Below, in pieces: positions 1 through 7,947 of a stretch of 41,475 nucleotides of DNA (position 1 is the first letter of the stretch; each line of letters opens with the position of its first letter). The stretch comes from DATKFM01 sp046154965. GTDB taxonomy: Bacteria; Pseudomonadota; Alphaproteobacteria; Dongiales; Dongiaceae. The notes beneath the pieces are model-generated. The model made no database searches and was not told the DNA's origin. It worked only from the letters and a program-made list of their open reading frames with translations. The stretch lies in assembly GCA_046154965.1 (NCBI GenBank), contig JBJXDY010000047.1:1-41475 (forward strand), in the 5' to 3' direction. The position numbers and the translations under genes were made by a program.

Positions 1-142
1 TCAGCACGCTCAGCGGATAATAGATCATCGGCTTGTCATAGACCGGCAGCAGCTGCTTGCTGACGGCGCGGGTCACCGGATGCAGCCGCGTGCCCGTGCC
101 GCCGGCGAGGATGATGCCCTTGCGGGTTACCGCGTCAGCCAT
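1..142 (-). CDS. rfbA: Glucose-1-phosphate thymidylyltransferase, N-terminal part (cut by window edge)
   Basis: This is the first enzyme of dTDP-L-rhamnose synthesis and joins glucose-1-phosphate to dTTP. Only the first 47 codons are in the window. They carry the nucleotidyltransferase signature GIILAGGTGTRLHP followed by SKQLLPVYDKPMIYYPLS, the nucleotide-binding loop and sugar-binding start of RmlA. The ATG at 142 lies 6 bp after the rfbD stop, so it is the last visible gene of the rfbC-rfbB-rfbD-rfbA operon. The missing C-terminal part lies upstream of base 1. The family assignment is firm because the motif block is close to invariant. Confidence 0.93.
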   Translation of the reverse strand, partial: MADAVTRKGIILAGGTGTRLHPVTRAVSKQLLPVYDKPMIYYPLSVL

Positions 143-148
143 CCCTTT

Positions 149-1030
149 CTATCCGACCGTTTGACTGAGCGATTTCATCGCCGATTCCAGGCCCGCTTGC
201 CAGGGCCGCTGTTCGATGCCGAAGGCACCGCGGACCTTCGCGCAGTCCAGCCGCGAATTCGCCGGCCGCCGCGCGGCGGTGGGATACTCGTTGGTAGATA
301 TCGGTTCGACCGCAACCTGCTTGCCGGTCATTGCCCGATGAACCTCGAAGATCGCGCGGGCGAATTCGCACCAGCTCACTGCGGGCGCGCCGCAATAGTG
401 ATAAGTACCCCAGGGAACCGGACCGGCGGCGATGCGTGCGGCGATCTGCGCGATCGCCCAGGCGATGTCGTCGGCGGGCGTCGGGCCGCCGATCTGATCC
501 TGCACCACCCGGATGTCGCGGCCGGCGGCGGCCAGGCGCAGCATGGTCTTGACGAAGTTGGCGCCGGCGGCGCTGAACACCCAGCTCGTACGCAGGATGA
601 TATGCCGTTCCAGCCGCTCGGCCACCGCCCGCTCCCCCGCCAGCTTCGACGCGCCATAGACACCTAGCGGCGCCGGCGGATCGGTCTCCAGATAGGGCGC
701 CGTCTTCGCCCCATCGAAGACATAGTCGGTGGAGATGTGGATCAGAGCGGCGCCGCGCCGGGCGCATTCGGCAGCGATCAATCCCGGCGCTTCGCCATTG
801 ATGCGCCTTGCGGCGGCCGGTTCGCTCTCTGCCTTGTCGACGGCGGTGTAGCCGGCGGCATTGATGACGATATCGTGCTTGCTCGAATCGAATGCGGCGG
901 CGACGGCCGCGGCATCGCCGATATCGGCCTGGGCATGGGTCAGCGCGGTGATCGTTACCGCTGATGGCCACACCGTCGCCTGCAGCGCGGTTCCGGCCTG
1001 GCCGCCGGCGCCGAAGATCAGCAGCCTCAT
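149..1030 (-). CDS. rfbD: dTDP-4-dehydrorhamnose reductase
   Basis: RfbD makes dTDP-L-rhamnose by NAD(P)H-dependent reduction of the 4-keto sugar, the last step of the pathway. The 293-residue protein begins with a Rossmann loop (FGAGGQAG, residues 6-13), has STDYVFDG in the middle, and keeps the catalytic YGASK (Tyr-x-x-x-Lys) of short-chain dehydrogenases. The ATG at 1030 overlaps the rfbB stop by 4 bp (ATGA), which fits translational coupling. An in-frame ATG 25 codons further upstream lies inside rfbB and gives residues unlike the family, so I reject it. The glycine loop reads GGQAG where GxxGQLG is usual, a small deviation. Confidence 0.95.
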   Translation of the reverse strand: MRLLIFGAGGQAGTALQATVWPSAVTITALTHAQADIGDAAAVAAAFDSSKHDIVINAAGYTAVDKAESEPAAARRINGEAPGLIAAECARRGAALIHISTDYVFDGAKTAPYLETDPPAPLGVYGASKLAGERAVAERLERHIILRTSWVFSAAGANFVKTMLRLAAAGRDIRVVQDQIGGPTPADDIAWAIAQIAARIAAGPVPWGTYHYCGAPAVSWCEFARAIFEVHRAMTGKQVAVEPISTNEYPTAARRPANSRLDCAKVRGAFGIEQRPWQAGLESAMKSLSQTVG

Positions 1031-2109
1031 GACACCTTGGCAGCCGCCGGCTGGGTCAGGCCCAGGCGCTCGCCCGCATAGCGCCGCGCCATGATGCCCT
1101 GCCACCAGGCGGCATGGCTGAGATACCAGTCGACGGTCTCGGCCAGGCCGCGCTCGAAAGGCAGCTGCGGCCGCCAGCCGAGTTCGCCCTCGATCTTGTC
1201 GGGCTTCATGGCATAGCGCCGGTCATGGCCCGGCCGGTCGGTGACGAATTGGATCAGAGAGCGCCGCTTCTGTCCGCTCGCCAATGGCTGCTTCAAGTCC
1301 AGGCGGTCGCAGATTGCCTCGACGATCGACAGATTGGTGCGCTCGCAGCGCGCGCCTACATTGTAGGATTCGCCCGGCCGTCCCGCCGTCAAGATGGTCC
1401 GCAGCGCCCGCGCATGATCGGCCACATGCAGCCAGTCGCGGATCTGCTGCCCGTCGCCATAGACCGGCAGTTTCTCGCCGCGCTCCGCCTTGATGATCAT
1501 TAGAGGGATCAGCTTTTCGGGAAACTGATAGGGGCCGTAATTGTTGGAGCAGTTCGACACCAATACCGGCAGATCGAAGGTGCGGTGCCAGGCGCGGGCC
1601 AGGTGATCGCTCGCCGCCTTGCTGGCGGAGTAGGGCGAGTTCGGCGCGTAAGGCGTGTCTTCGTCGAACGAACCATTCTCCGGCAGCGAGCCGAATACCT
1701 CGTCGGTGGAGACATGCAGGAAGCGGAACCCATCCTTCGCCGCACCCTGCAAACCCCTCCAATGCCGCAGCGCCGCTTCCAGCAGCATGAAGCTGCCGGT
1801 GATGTTGGTGTCGAGAAATGGCTTCGGTCCGTCGATGGAACGGTCCACATGGGTCTCGGCCGCCAAGTGCATTACCGAGTCCGGACGCATGGTCGTGAAT
1901 ATCTCGCGCACCGCCGCCTCGTCGGCGATATCGGCTTGGATGAAACGATGGCGCTGATTGCCGGCAAACTCGCCCGGCAAATCCGGATTGGCCGCATATG
2001 TCATCTTATCCAAGTTCACCACGAACCAATCAGTCTCCGCCATGATCTGCCGCACCAGCGCTCCGCCGATGAAACCGGCGCCGCCGGTGATGAGGACGCA
2101 ACGGGTCAT
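1027..2109 (-). CDS. rfbB: dTDP-glucose 4,6-dehydratase
   Basis: RfbB converts dTDP-glucose to dTDP-4-keto-6-deoxyglucose, the second step of the rhamnose pathway, using tightly bound NAD+. The 360-residue protein opens with the dinucleotide loop ITGGAGFIGG (residues 7-16). It carries HVSTDEVFGSLP, containing the Asp-Glu dehydration pair, and YSASKAASDHL with the catalytic Tyr-x-x-x-Lys. NNYGPYQFPEKLIPL is the family's substrate-site block. Length is normal for RmlB. The gene starts 6 bp after the rfbC stop and overlaps rfbD by 4 bp, so the four genes are one transcription unit. Confidence 0.97.
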   Translation of the reverse strand: MTRCVLITGGAGFIGGALVRQIMAETDWFVVNLDKMTYAANPDLPGEFAGNQRHRFIQADIADEAAVREIFTTMRPDSVMHLAAETHVDRSIDGPKPFLDTNITGSFMLLEAALRHWRGLQGAAKDGFRFLHVSTDEVFGSLPENGSFDEDTPYAPNSPYSASKAASDHLARAWHRTFDLPVLVSNCSNNYGPYQFPEKLIPLMIIKAERGEKLPVYGDGQQIRDWLHVADHARALRTILTAGRPGESYNVGARCERTNLSIVEAICDRLDLKQPLASGQKRRSLIQFVTDRPGHDRRYAMKPDKIEGELGWRPQLPFERGLAETVDWYLSHAAWWQGIMARRYAGERLGLTQPAAAKVS

Positions 2110-2115
2110 GACACC

Positions 2116-2667
2116 TCAGAACAGATCCGGTTGTCGGGCGAGGAGCGGGCTGCGGCGGTCGCGATCGCTGATGATTGCCGCTTCCTCGCCGATGGGCCAG
2201 GGAATGCCGATCGCGGGGTCGTTCCACCTGATGGCCCGCTCATGGGCCGGGGTGTAGTAGGCACTCACCTTATAGATCACCTCGGTGTCGGCGGTCAGCG
2301 TGCAATAGCCATGGGCGAATCCGGCGGGGATATAAAGCTGGTTCCATTCCTCCGCGCTGAGCTCCGACGAGGCGAACTTCCCGAAGCTGGGCGAGCCGCG
2401 CCTGATGTCCACGGCTACATCGAAGATACGGCCACGGGTCACGCGCACCAGCTTCGACTGCGCCGCCGGGGCAAGCTGATAGTGCAGCCCGCGCACGGTG
2501 CCGGCCGGGCCGGACAGGGCCTGGTTGTCCTGCACGAACTCCAGCCCGATGCCGAGGGCGGCGAAATCCCGCCGGTTATAGGTCTCGGAGAAAAAACCTC
2601 TGTTATCGCCATGCTTCCGCAGCACCAGCAGCTTCACGTCGGGGATCTGGGTCGGCCGAACTTCCAT
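2116..2667 (-). CDS. rfbC: dTDP-4-dehydrorhamnose 3,5-epimerase
   Basis: RfbC epimerises C3 and C5 of the 4-keto sugar to give dTDP-4-dehydro-L-rhamnose. The 183-residue cupin protein has GFFSETYNRRDF, FVQDNQALS, VRGLHYQL (catalytic His) and VAVDIRRGSPSFG. It also has the IPAGFAHGY strand and a Tyr-rich YKVSAYYTP, all in family order. It is the first gene of the visible rhamnose operon, so its promoter should lie in 2668-2861, shared with the divergent hydantoinase-type gene. The product, activated rhamnose, normally goes to O-antigen or exopolysaccharide; no glycosyltransferase is visible here. Confidence 0.96.
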   Translation of the reverse strand: MEVRPTQIPDVKLLVLRKHGDNRGFFSETYNRRDFAALGIGLEFVQDNQALSGPAGTVRGLHYQLAPAAQSKLVRVTRGRIFDVAVDIRRGSPSFGKFASSELSAEEWNQLYIPAGFAHGYCTLTADTEVIYKVSAYYTPAHERAIRWNDPAIGIPWPIGEEAAIISDRDRRSPLLARQPDLF

Positions 2668-2861
2668 GACCGGGTATCCTCGGGCAAAAGAACAGGGGTC
2701 CCCATATCATGGCCCGGCGACTCTCGGCAAATCCCTGTGTTGGCTACGCTTTTTGACGCCAAGGAAGCTTGGCCCGGCGGCCGGGCCGGGGCTATGATCC
2801 CGCGCTTTTTCGCCGGACGGCCCAGCGGGGCGCCGGCCCTTCTTGAGGCGGGTTCGACAAG

Positions 2862-4856
2862 GTGCTTTTCCTAGGCTTCGATACCGGCGGTACCTACACC
2901 GACGCGGTGATATTCGACCCCGGCGCCAGCAAGGTCCTGGCGGCCGCGAAGTCGCTGACCACCAAGCACGACCTGTCCATTGGCCTGCGCAAGGCGATGG
3001 AGCTGGTGCTCCCGGCGGCAAACCGGGAGATCAGCCTGGTATCGCTCTCCACCACGCTCGCCACCAATGCGCTGGTGGAGGGGCAGGGCAGCCCGATTTG
3101 CCTGCTGCTGATCGGCTATGACCAGGGCTCGCTGAAGCGCGCCGATCTGGGCCGCGCGCTCGGCACCGATCCCGTGGTGTTCATCGCCGGCGGCCACAAC
3201 GCCACCGGCGACGAGCAGGCGCCGCTGGACCGTACGGCCCTGGAAGCGGCGGTGCGCGAGCATGGCTCCAAGGTGGCGTCCTTCGCCGTGTCCTCCTTCT
3301 TCTCCGTGCGCAACCCGGCCCATGAGCTGGCGGCGCGGGAGCTGATCCGCGAGATCACCGGCCTGCCGGTCACCTGCGGCCATGAGCTGACATCGAAGCT
3401 GGACGCGCCGCGCCGCGCCCTTACGACCGCCCTGAACGCGCGCCTTATCCCGCAGCTCCAGCACCTGATCCGCGCGGTGGAAGGACTGATGCGGGAGAAG
3501 GGCATTGCCGCGCCGCTGATGGTGGTGAAGGGCGATGGCTCGCTGGTGTCAGCGGCGTTCGCCCTGAACCGGCCGGTGGAGACCATCTTGTCCGGTCCCG
3601 CTGCCAGCGTGGTCGGCGCCCGCCATCTCTCGGGCGAAGGCGACGTACTAGTGTCCGACATGGGCGGCACCACGACCGATGTGGCGCTGCTGCGCGACGG
3701 GCGGCCGATCCTGGACCGCAATGGCGCCACGGTGGGCGGCTGGAAGACCATGGTGGAGGCGGTGGCCGTCCATACCTTCGGTCTCGGCGGCGACTCGGAG
3801 ATCCGGCGCGAGGGCAACCGGCTGGAGGTCGGACCTCGCCGGCTGGTGCCGCTGAGCCTGCTGGCGCGGGAGAATCCCCAGGTGCTGGAAGTCTTGCGGG
3901 GGCAACTGGAAGCGGACCGCCTGCCGCCGCAAGCGGGCCGCTTTGCGCTGCGCAACCGCACGCTGGACGCCGGGCTGGAGAGCTTGAGTCAATCCCAGGC
4001 GGAATTGTGGAACATGCTGGCCGGTGGGCCGCTGCCGCTGGCGCAGATTGCCCAGCGCTACGCGTCGCTGAAGGCCGTGGACCGGCTGGTGGAGCGCGGC
4101 CTGGTCATCGTCTCCGGCCTGACGCCCAGCGATGCGGCCCATATCCTGGGGCGCCAGGCGGAATGGAGTACCGAAGCCGCGCAAATCGGCGCGGAGCTCT
4201 GGATCAAGGACGATCTTGCCGCGGCGCGGCCCGCCGATGCCAATCCGGTGACGCTGGCGACGCGCATCGTTGAGGCTGTCGTGGTGCATACGGCGCGGGT
4301 GCTGATCGCCTCCGTGCTCGGCGCCGACGAGGGCAAGCAGCTCTGGGAATTGGACAGCCTGGGCCGCCGGCTGGTGGATCAGGCGGTGGGGCCGATGCCC
4401 GCCGGCGATCTGCTGCGGACTGACCTGACCATCGCGCGGCCCATCGTCGCCATCGGCGCGCCGGTGGCGTCCTACTATCCGGAGGTGGCGCGGCGGCTGA
4501 ACACGCGGCTGGTGGTGCCGCCCAATGCCGGCGTCTGCAACGCGGTCGGCGCAGTGGCCGGCGGCGTGCTGCAGACCGTGAATGCGCTGATCACCTCGCC
4601 GGCGGAGGGCCGTTACCGGACTCATCTGCCCAGCGGCAACCAGGATTTCTCGTCGCTGGAGACGGCCGCCGATTTCGCACTCCGCGAGGGCCGGGCGCTG
4701 GCGACGCGGATGGCGCTGGAGGCCGGTGCCGCCGAGGTGGAGATCACCCACAGCCGCAGGGACACCATCCACCGCGACCCCATGGGGTTCGAGCTGTTCA
4801 TCGAAAGCCGGATCGAAGTCACCGGCCTCGGCCGGCCGCGCATTGCCGCCGCTTAG
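2862..4856 (+). CDS. Hydantoinase/oxoprolinase family protein (HyuA-like)
   Basis: This 664-residue protein belongs to the N-methylhydantoinase A / 5-oxoprolinase / acetone carboxylase beta superfamily, which couples ATP hydrolysis to opening of a cyclic amide or to carboxylation. The N-terminus has the actin-like phosphate loop LGFDTGGTYTDAVIFD (residues 4-19). The middle has VKGDGSLVSA, LSGPAASVVGA and the second phosphate motif SDMGGTTTDVAL. The start is GTG, because LFLGFDTGGT must open the protein and no ATG precedes it in frame. No HyuB-type partner is in the window, and the single chain is near HyuA length. It is divergent from rfbC and ends 3 bp before the convergent potA stop. The substrate is not predictable from sequence; a role with imported nitrogen compounds is only a neighbourhood guess. 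Confidence 0.85.
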   Translation: MLFLGFDTGGTYTDAVIFDPGASKVLAAAKSLTTKHDLSIGLRKAMELVLPAANREISLVSLSTTLATNALVEGQGSPICLLLIGYDQGSLKRADLGRALGTDPVVFIAGGHNATGDEQAPLDRTALEAAVREHGSKVASFAVSSFFSVRNPAHELAARELIREITGLPVTCGHELTSKLDAPRRALTTALNARLIPQLQHLIRAVEGLMREKGIAAPLMVVKGDGSLVSAAFALNRPVETILSGPAASVVGARHLSGEGDVLVSDMGGTTTDVALLRDGRPILDRNGATVGGWKTMVEAVAVHTFGLGGDSEIRREGNRLEVGPRRLVPLSLLARENPQVLEVLRGQLEADRLPPQAGRFALRNRTLDAGLESLSQSQAELWNMLAGGPLPLAQIAQRYASLKAVDRLVERGLVIVSGLTPSDAAHILGRQAEWSTEAAQIGAELWIKDDLAAARPADANPVTLATRIVEAVVVHTARVLIASVLGADEGKQLWELDSLGRRLVDQAVGPMPAGDLLRTDLTIARPIVAIGAPVASYYPEVARRLNTRLVVPPNAGVCNAVGAVAGGVLQTVNALITSPAEGRYRTHLPSGNQDFSSLETAADFALREGRALATRMALEAGAAEVEITHSRRDTIHRDPMGFELFIESRIEVTGLGRPRIAAA

Positions 4857-4859
4857 CGG

Positions 4860-5951
4860 CTACTCCGCCAACACCAGCGTGTCCGCCGGATTCCAGGAGA
4901 TCCACATCTCGTCGCCGATGGCAAAGGGTGCCGAGGTGCGGCGGGCGTCGTTCGGCACGTTGACGTTGATGTTTACGCCCGTGGCGTTCTCCAGGAACAC
5001 CGCGCTCTCGTCGCCGAAATAGGCGACCTCGGTCACTTTGCCGCGCAGCTTGATCCGGTCGCTGCCGGGCTCGCTGTGATCGACGCGGACCTTCTCCGGC
5101 CGCACCGCCACGCCGACCGTGCCCTGGGCGCTGCCGGAATAGGGCACGGTGATGCGGCCGAGGCCCTTGACCTCGATGATGATGTTGTTGCCGGCGGCGC
5201 CGGAGACTGCGCCCTCGAACAGATTCATCTTGCCGATGAAGTCGGCGACGAAACGGCTATTCGGGAACTCGTAGAGATCGGCCGGCGCCGCGATCTGCCG
5301 CACCTTGCCGGAGTCCATCACGGCGATGCGGTTGGCCATGGACAGCGCCTCGTCCTGATCGTGGGTGACGATGACGAAGGTGATGCCCACCGCATGCTGC
5401 AGACGCACCAGCTCGAGCTGCATGGCCTCCCGCAGCTTGGCGTCGAGGGCCGACAGCGGCTCATCCAGCAACAGCACCCGCGGCCGCTTGACCAGGGCGC
5501 GGGCCAGGGCCACGCGCTGGCGCTGGCCGCCGGAAAGCTGGTTGGGCATGCGGTCGGCGAACCGCTCCATCTTCACCAGCGCCAGGGCTTCCAGGGCGCG
5601 CTTCTGCGTCTCATCCGGCGGCACGCCGGTCACCCGCAGGCCGTAGCCGACATTCTTCAGCACGTTCATATGCGGGAACACCGCATAGGACTGGAACACC
5701 ATGTTCACCGGCCGCCGGTTGGGATCTACGCCTTCCATGCGGTGGCCGTCGATGATGATTTCGCCCTCGCTCGGGTTTTCGAAGCCGGCGAGCATGCGCA
5801 GCAGCGTGGTCTTGCCGCAGCCCGAAGGGCCGAGCAGCGCGAAGAACTCACCCTCGCCGATCTCCAGGTTGGCGTTGTCGACGGCGACGACGGAGCCGCC
5901 GAAACGCTTGTAGACATTGCGGATCGAGATGATCGGTTTGCGATTATCCAT
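4860..5951 (-). CDS. potA: Polyamine-type ABC transporter, ATP-binding subunit
   Basis: This cytoplasmic ATPase energises polyamine or related amine uptake. The 363-residue protein has Walker A GPSGCGKTT (residues 38-46), the Q-loop VFQSYAVFPHM, the signature LSGGQRQRVALARAL, Walker B RVLLLDEPLSALD, and the switch His in FVIVTHDQDEA. A C-terminal TOBE-type beta domain follows (about residues 280-360, with VAVRPEKVRV), typical of PotA/PotG. Its ATG overlaps the 3' end of potC by 8 bp, so it is the last gene of the potF-potB-potC-potA operon. PotA and PotG cannot be separated without an alignment. Confidence 0.93.
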   Translation of the reverse strand: MDNRKPIISIRNVYKRFGGSVVAVDNANLEIGEGEFFALLGPSGCGKTTLLRMLAGFENPSEGEIIIDGHRMEGVDPNRRPVNMVFQSYAVFPHMNVLKNVGYGLRVTGVPPDETQKRALEALALVKMERFADRMPNQLSGGQRQRVALARALVKRPRVLLLDEPLSALDAKLREAMQLELVRLQHAVGITFVIVTHDQDEALSMANRIAVMDSGKVRQIAAPADLYEFPNSRFVADFIGKMNLFEGAVSGAAGNNIIIEVKGLGRITVPYSGSAQGTVGVAVRPEKVRVDHSEPGSDRIKLRGKVTEVAYFGDESAVFLENATGVNINVNVPNDARRTSAPFAIGDEMWISWNPADTLVLAE

Positions 5952-6816
5952 TTTTCTTGACCGTATTCTTGTCGGTGCGGGCCTGCATCGCCATGGCGGC
6001 GACAGCGAAGGTGAGGGTGATGACGATCAGCACGGTGGACGCCGCATTCACCTCCGGCGTCACGCTGAAGCGCACCATCGAATAGATCTGGATCGGCAAG
6101 GTGGTGGAACCGGGGCCGGAGGTGAACGCCGTGATGACATAGTCGTCCAGCGACAGCGTGAAGGCCAGCAAGGCGCCGGCGACGATGCCCGGCATCATGT
6201 AGGGCACCGTCACGTTCCAGAAGGTCTGCCAGGCGCTGGCGCCGAGATCGCGCGACGCCTCTTCCAGGGACTCGTCAAAGCCAGCCATCCGCGTGCGGAT
6301 CACCACGGCGACGAAGGGAAAGCTGAAGGCGATGTGGCTGACCGTGATGGTGAAGATGCCCAGCGGTACGCCGAGCATGGCGAAGAAGGCGAGCATCGCC
6401 ACCGCCATGGAGATTTCGGGGATCACGATCGGCAAGAAGACGAGGCTTTCGAAAGGCGTCTTCATGGTGAAGCGGTAGCGGTAGAGCGCCAGGCCGATCA
6501 TGGTGCCGATTACCGTCGACACGATGGTGGAAATCGTCGCCACCTGCAGGCTATTCATCAGGGAGTCGAACAGCTTGTTGTTGTTGTAGGCTTTGGCGTA
6601 CCAGTCGAAGGTGAAGCCCTTCCAGACGATGTTGCGCTTATCCTCGTTGAACGAGGTGGCGACCAGCGCCAGGATAGGGAAGTAGAGGAAGAAGAATCCG
6701 AACACCAGCACGGCCTGCAGCCAGCGCTTGCGCAGATACTCCAGCGGCAGCGGCTTGTCCGGATGCCGCACAGGTGTTGCCGCCCTTGTTGGGTTTGCGC
6801 TGGTCGCCTGGGTCAT
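5944..6816 (-). CDS. potC: Polyamine-type ABC transporter permease (PotC/PotI-like)
   Basis: This inner-membrane permease has about six helices and pairs with PotB to form the transport channel. The cytoplasmic EAA loop that contacts the ATPase is clear: EEASRDLGASAWQTFWNVTV, followed by PYMMPGI. Hydrophobic segments begin at about residue 30 (VLVFGFFFLYFPILALVATSF). I chose the ATG at 6816 (290 residues), which leaves 4 bp after the potB stop. A start 12 codons further upstream would lie inside potB. The N-terminus is a charged cytoplasmic tail. The 3' end overlaps potA by 8 bp. Confidence 0.92.
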   Translation of the reverse strand: MTQATSANPTRAATPVRHPDKPLPLEYLRKRWLQAVLVFGFFFLYFPILALVATSFNEDKRNIVWKGFTFDWYAKAYNNNKLFDSLMNSLQVATISTIVSTVIGTMIGLALYRYRFTMKTPFESLVFLPIVIPEISMAVAMLAFFAMLGVPLGIFTITVSHIAFSFPFVAVVIRTRMAGFDESLEEASRDLGASAWQTFWNVTVPYMMPGIVAGALLAFTLSLDDYVITAFTSGPGSTTLPIQIYSMVRFSVTPEVNAASTVLIVITLTFAVAAMAMQARTDKNTVKKNG

Positions 6817-6820
6817 GATG

Positions 6821-7726
6821 CTAATGCGCCCCCTTGGCTTCGCGCCCGGCACCGACGGCGCGGAGCCAGAGCACGATGAAGGTAATGTACAGCAGCAGGC
6901 AGGACAGCGCCGAGCCGAACGGCCAGTCGCGCGACGGGCCGAATTGCCGTGCGATCAGCGTGCCGATCATCTCGCTGCTGGTGCCGCCCAGGACGTCGGG
7001 CACCAGATAGGTGCCAAGCGAGATGATGAAGACAAGCAGGGATCCGGCAATGATGCCGGGCATAGCGATCGGCACCAGCACCTGGAAGAAGGTCTGCCAC
7101 TGGCTGGCGCCGAGATCGAGGCTGGCCTCCAGGAACGAGCGGTCGAACTTCTCCAGCGACGCATAGAGCGGCAGGATCAGGAACGGCAGGCCGACATAGA
7201 CCAGCCCGACGATGATCGCGTACTGATTGTAGAGGAATTCGATCGGCACGAAGGCCGGGAAGGCGTTCGGGTCGCCGCCGGAGAACAGGCCGGCGATGCC
7301 GTCATAGAACCAGGCGATCGTCTCGTTGACATAGCCCTTGGTGCGGAGGATGGCGATCCAGGCATAGGTGCGGATCAAGAGGTTGGTGAAGAACGGCAGC
7401 GCCACCAGCAATAGCAGGAAGTTCTTCCAGCGCGCGGGCGCAAAAGCCACACCCAGGGCCATGGGAAATCCGAGCAGAAGGCAGAGCGCGGTCGAAAGGG
7501 CCGCGATCCAGACCGACTTCCACATGATGCCCAGATGGATGGGCTCGAGAGCGCGGACATAGTTCTTAAACGAAAAGACCCACTCGAGCTGACCCTGGGG
7601 CCCGCGATCGAGGAAGCTGTAGATCCAGATCAGCGCCACCGGCACCAGGAAAAAGGCCACCAGCCAGAATGTTCCGGGTCCCATCAGGACCAGGAATGCC
7701 TGCATTTCCCTGCGCCAATTCCGCAT
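6821..7726 (-). CDS. potB: Polyamine-type ABC transporter permease (PotB/PotH-like)
   Basis: This is the second membrane subunit of the polyamine importer, 301 residues with about six hydrophobic helices, the first at about residues 11-35 (VLMGPGTFWLVAFFLVPVAL). The EAA loop reads FLEASLDLGASQWQTFFQVL followed by VPIAMPGI. The ATG at 7726 is preceded by GGGAGAG, though at a long spacing of about 11 bp. It is separated from the binding-protein gene by 221 bp that hold a strong hairpin, which may uncouple permease and binding-protein levels. The stop lies 4 bp before potC. Confidence 0.92.
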   Translation of the reverse strand: MRNWRREMQAFLVLMGPGTFWLVAFFLVPVALIWIYSFLDRGPQGQLEWVFSFKNYVRALEPIHLGIMWKSVWIAALSTALCLLLGFPMALGVAFAPARWKNFLLLLVALPFFTNLLIRTYAWIAILRTKGYVNETIAWFYDGIAGLFSGGDPNAFPAFVPIEFLYNQYAIIVGLVYVGLPFLILPLYASLEKFDRSFLEASLDLGASQWQTFFQVLVPIAMPGIIAGSLLVFIISLGTYLVPDVLGGTSSEMIGTLIARQFGPSRDWPFGSALSCLLLYITFIVLWLRAVGAGREAKGAH

Positions 7727-7874
7727 GATCCCGGCGACTCTCCCTGGCTGTCAGTTCCGGCCGGTAACAGGCGATATCGGCGGCAAGTCCGCTCGCGGCC
7801 TTTGCGGCCATCGTTTGCGACCCGCGCCAATCGGCGACAGCGCTATGTTGGCATCCCTGTGTTTCTTATGCTTC

Positions 7875-7910
7875 GGGCCCCGGAAACCGCTGTGGCGGAT
7901 TCCGGGGCCC
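7875..7910 (-). terminator. Strong hairpin between potF and potB (attenuator or mRNA-stabilising stem)
   Basis: GGGCCCCGGAA (7875-7885) and TTCCGGGGCCC (7900-7910) are perfect inverted arms. Inside them CCGC (7887-7890) pairs with GCGG (7895-7898), leaving a TGTG loop and a single A/A mismatch. That gives about 15 pairs, nearly all G-C. In the operon direction no T-run follows, so it is not a standard intrinsic terminator. A stem here, just after the binding-protein gene and before the permeases, is the usual position for an element that protects the 5' cistron or partially stops transcription. The role is inferred. Confidence 0.6.
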
Positions 7911-7947
7911 GTCGAGTTTAGCGCCTGATGAAGTTGCGTCCAGCCCT

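Noticed and set aside
4850..4862. GCCGC-TTA-GCGGC stem at the HyuA-like/potA convergence as a bidirectional terminator
   Set aside because: The stem is only 5 bp, has no T-run, and overlaps the stop codon.
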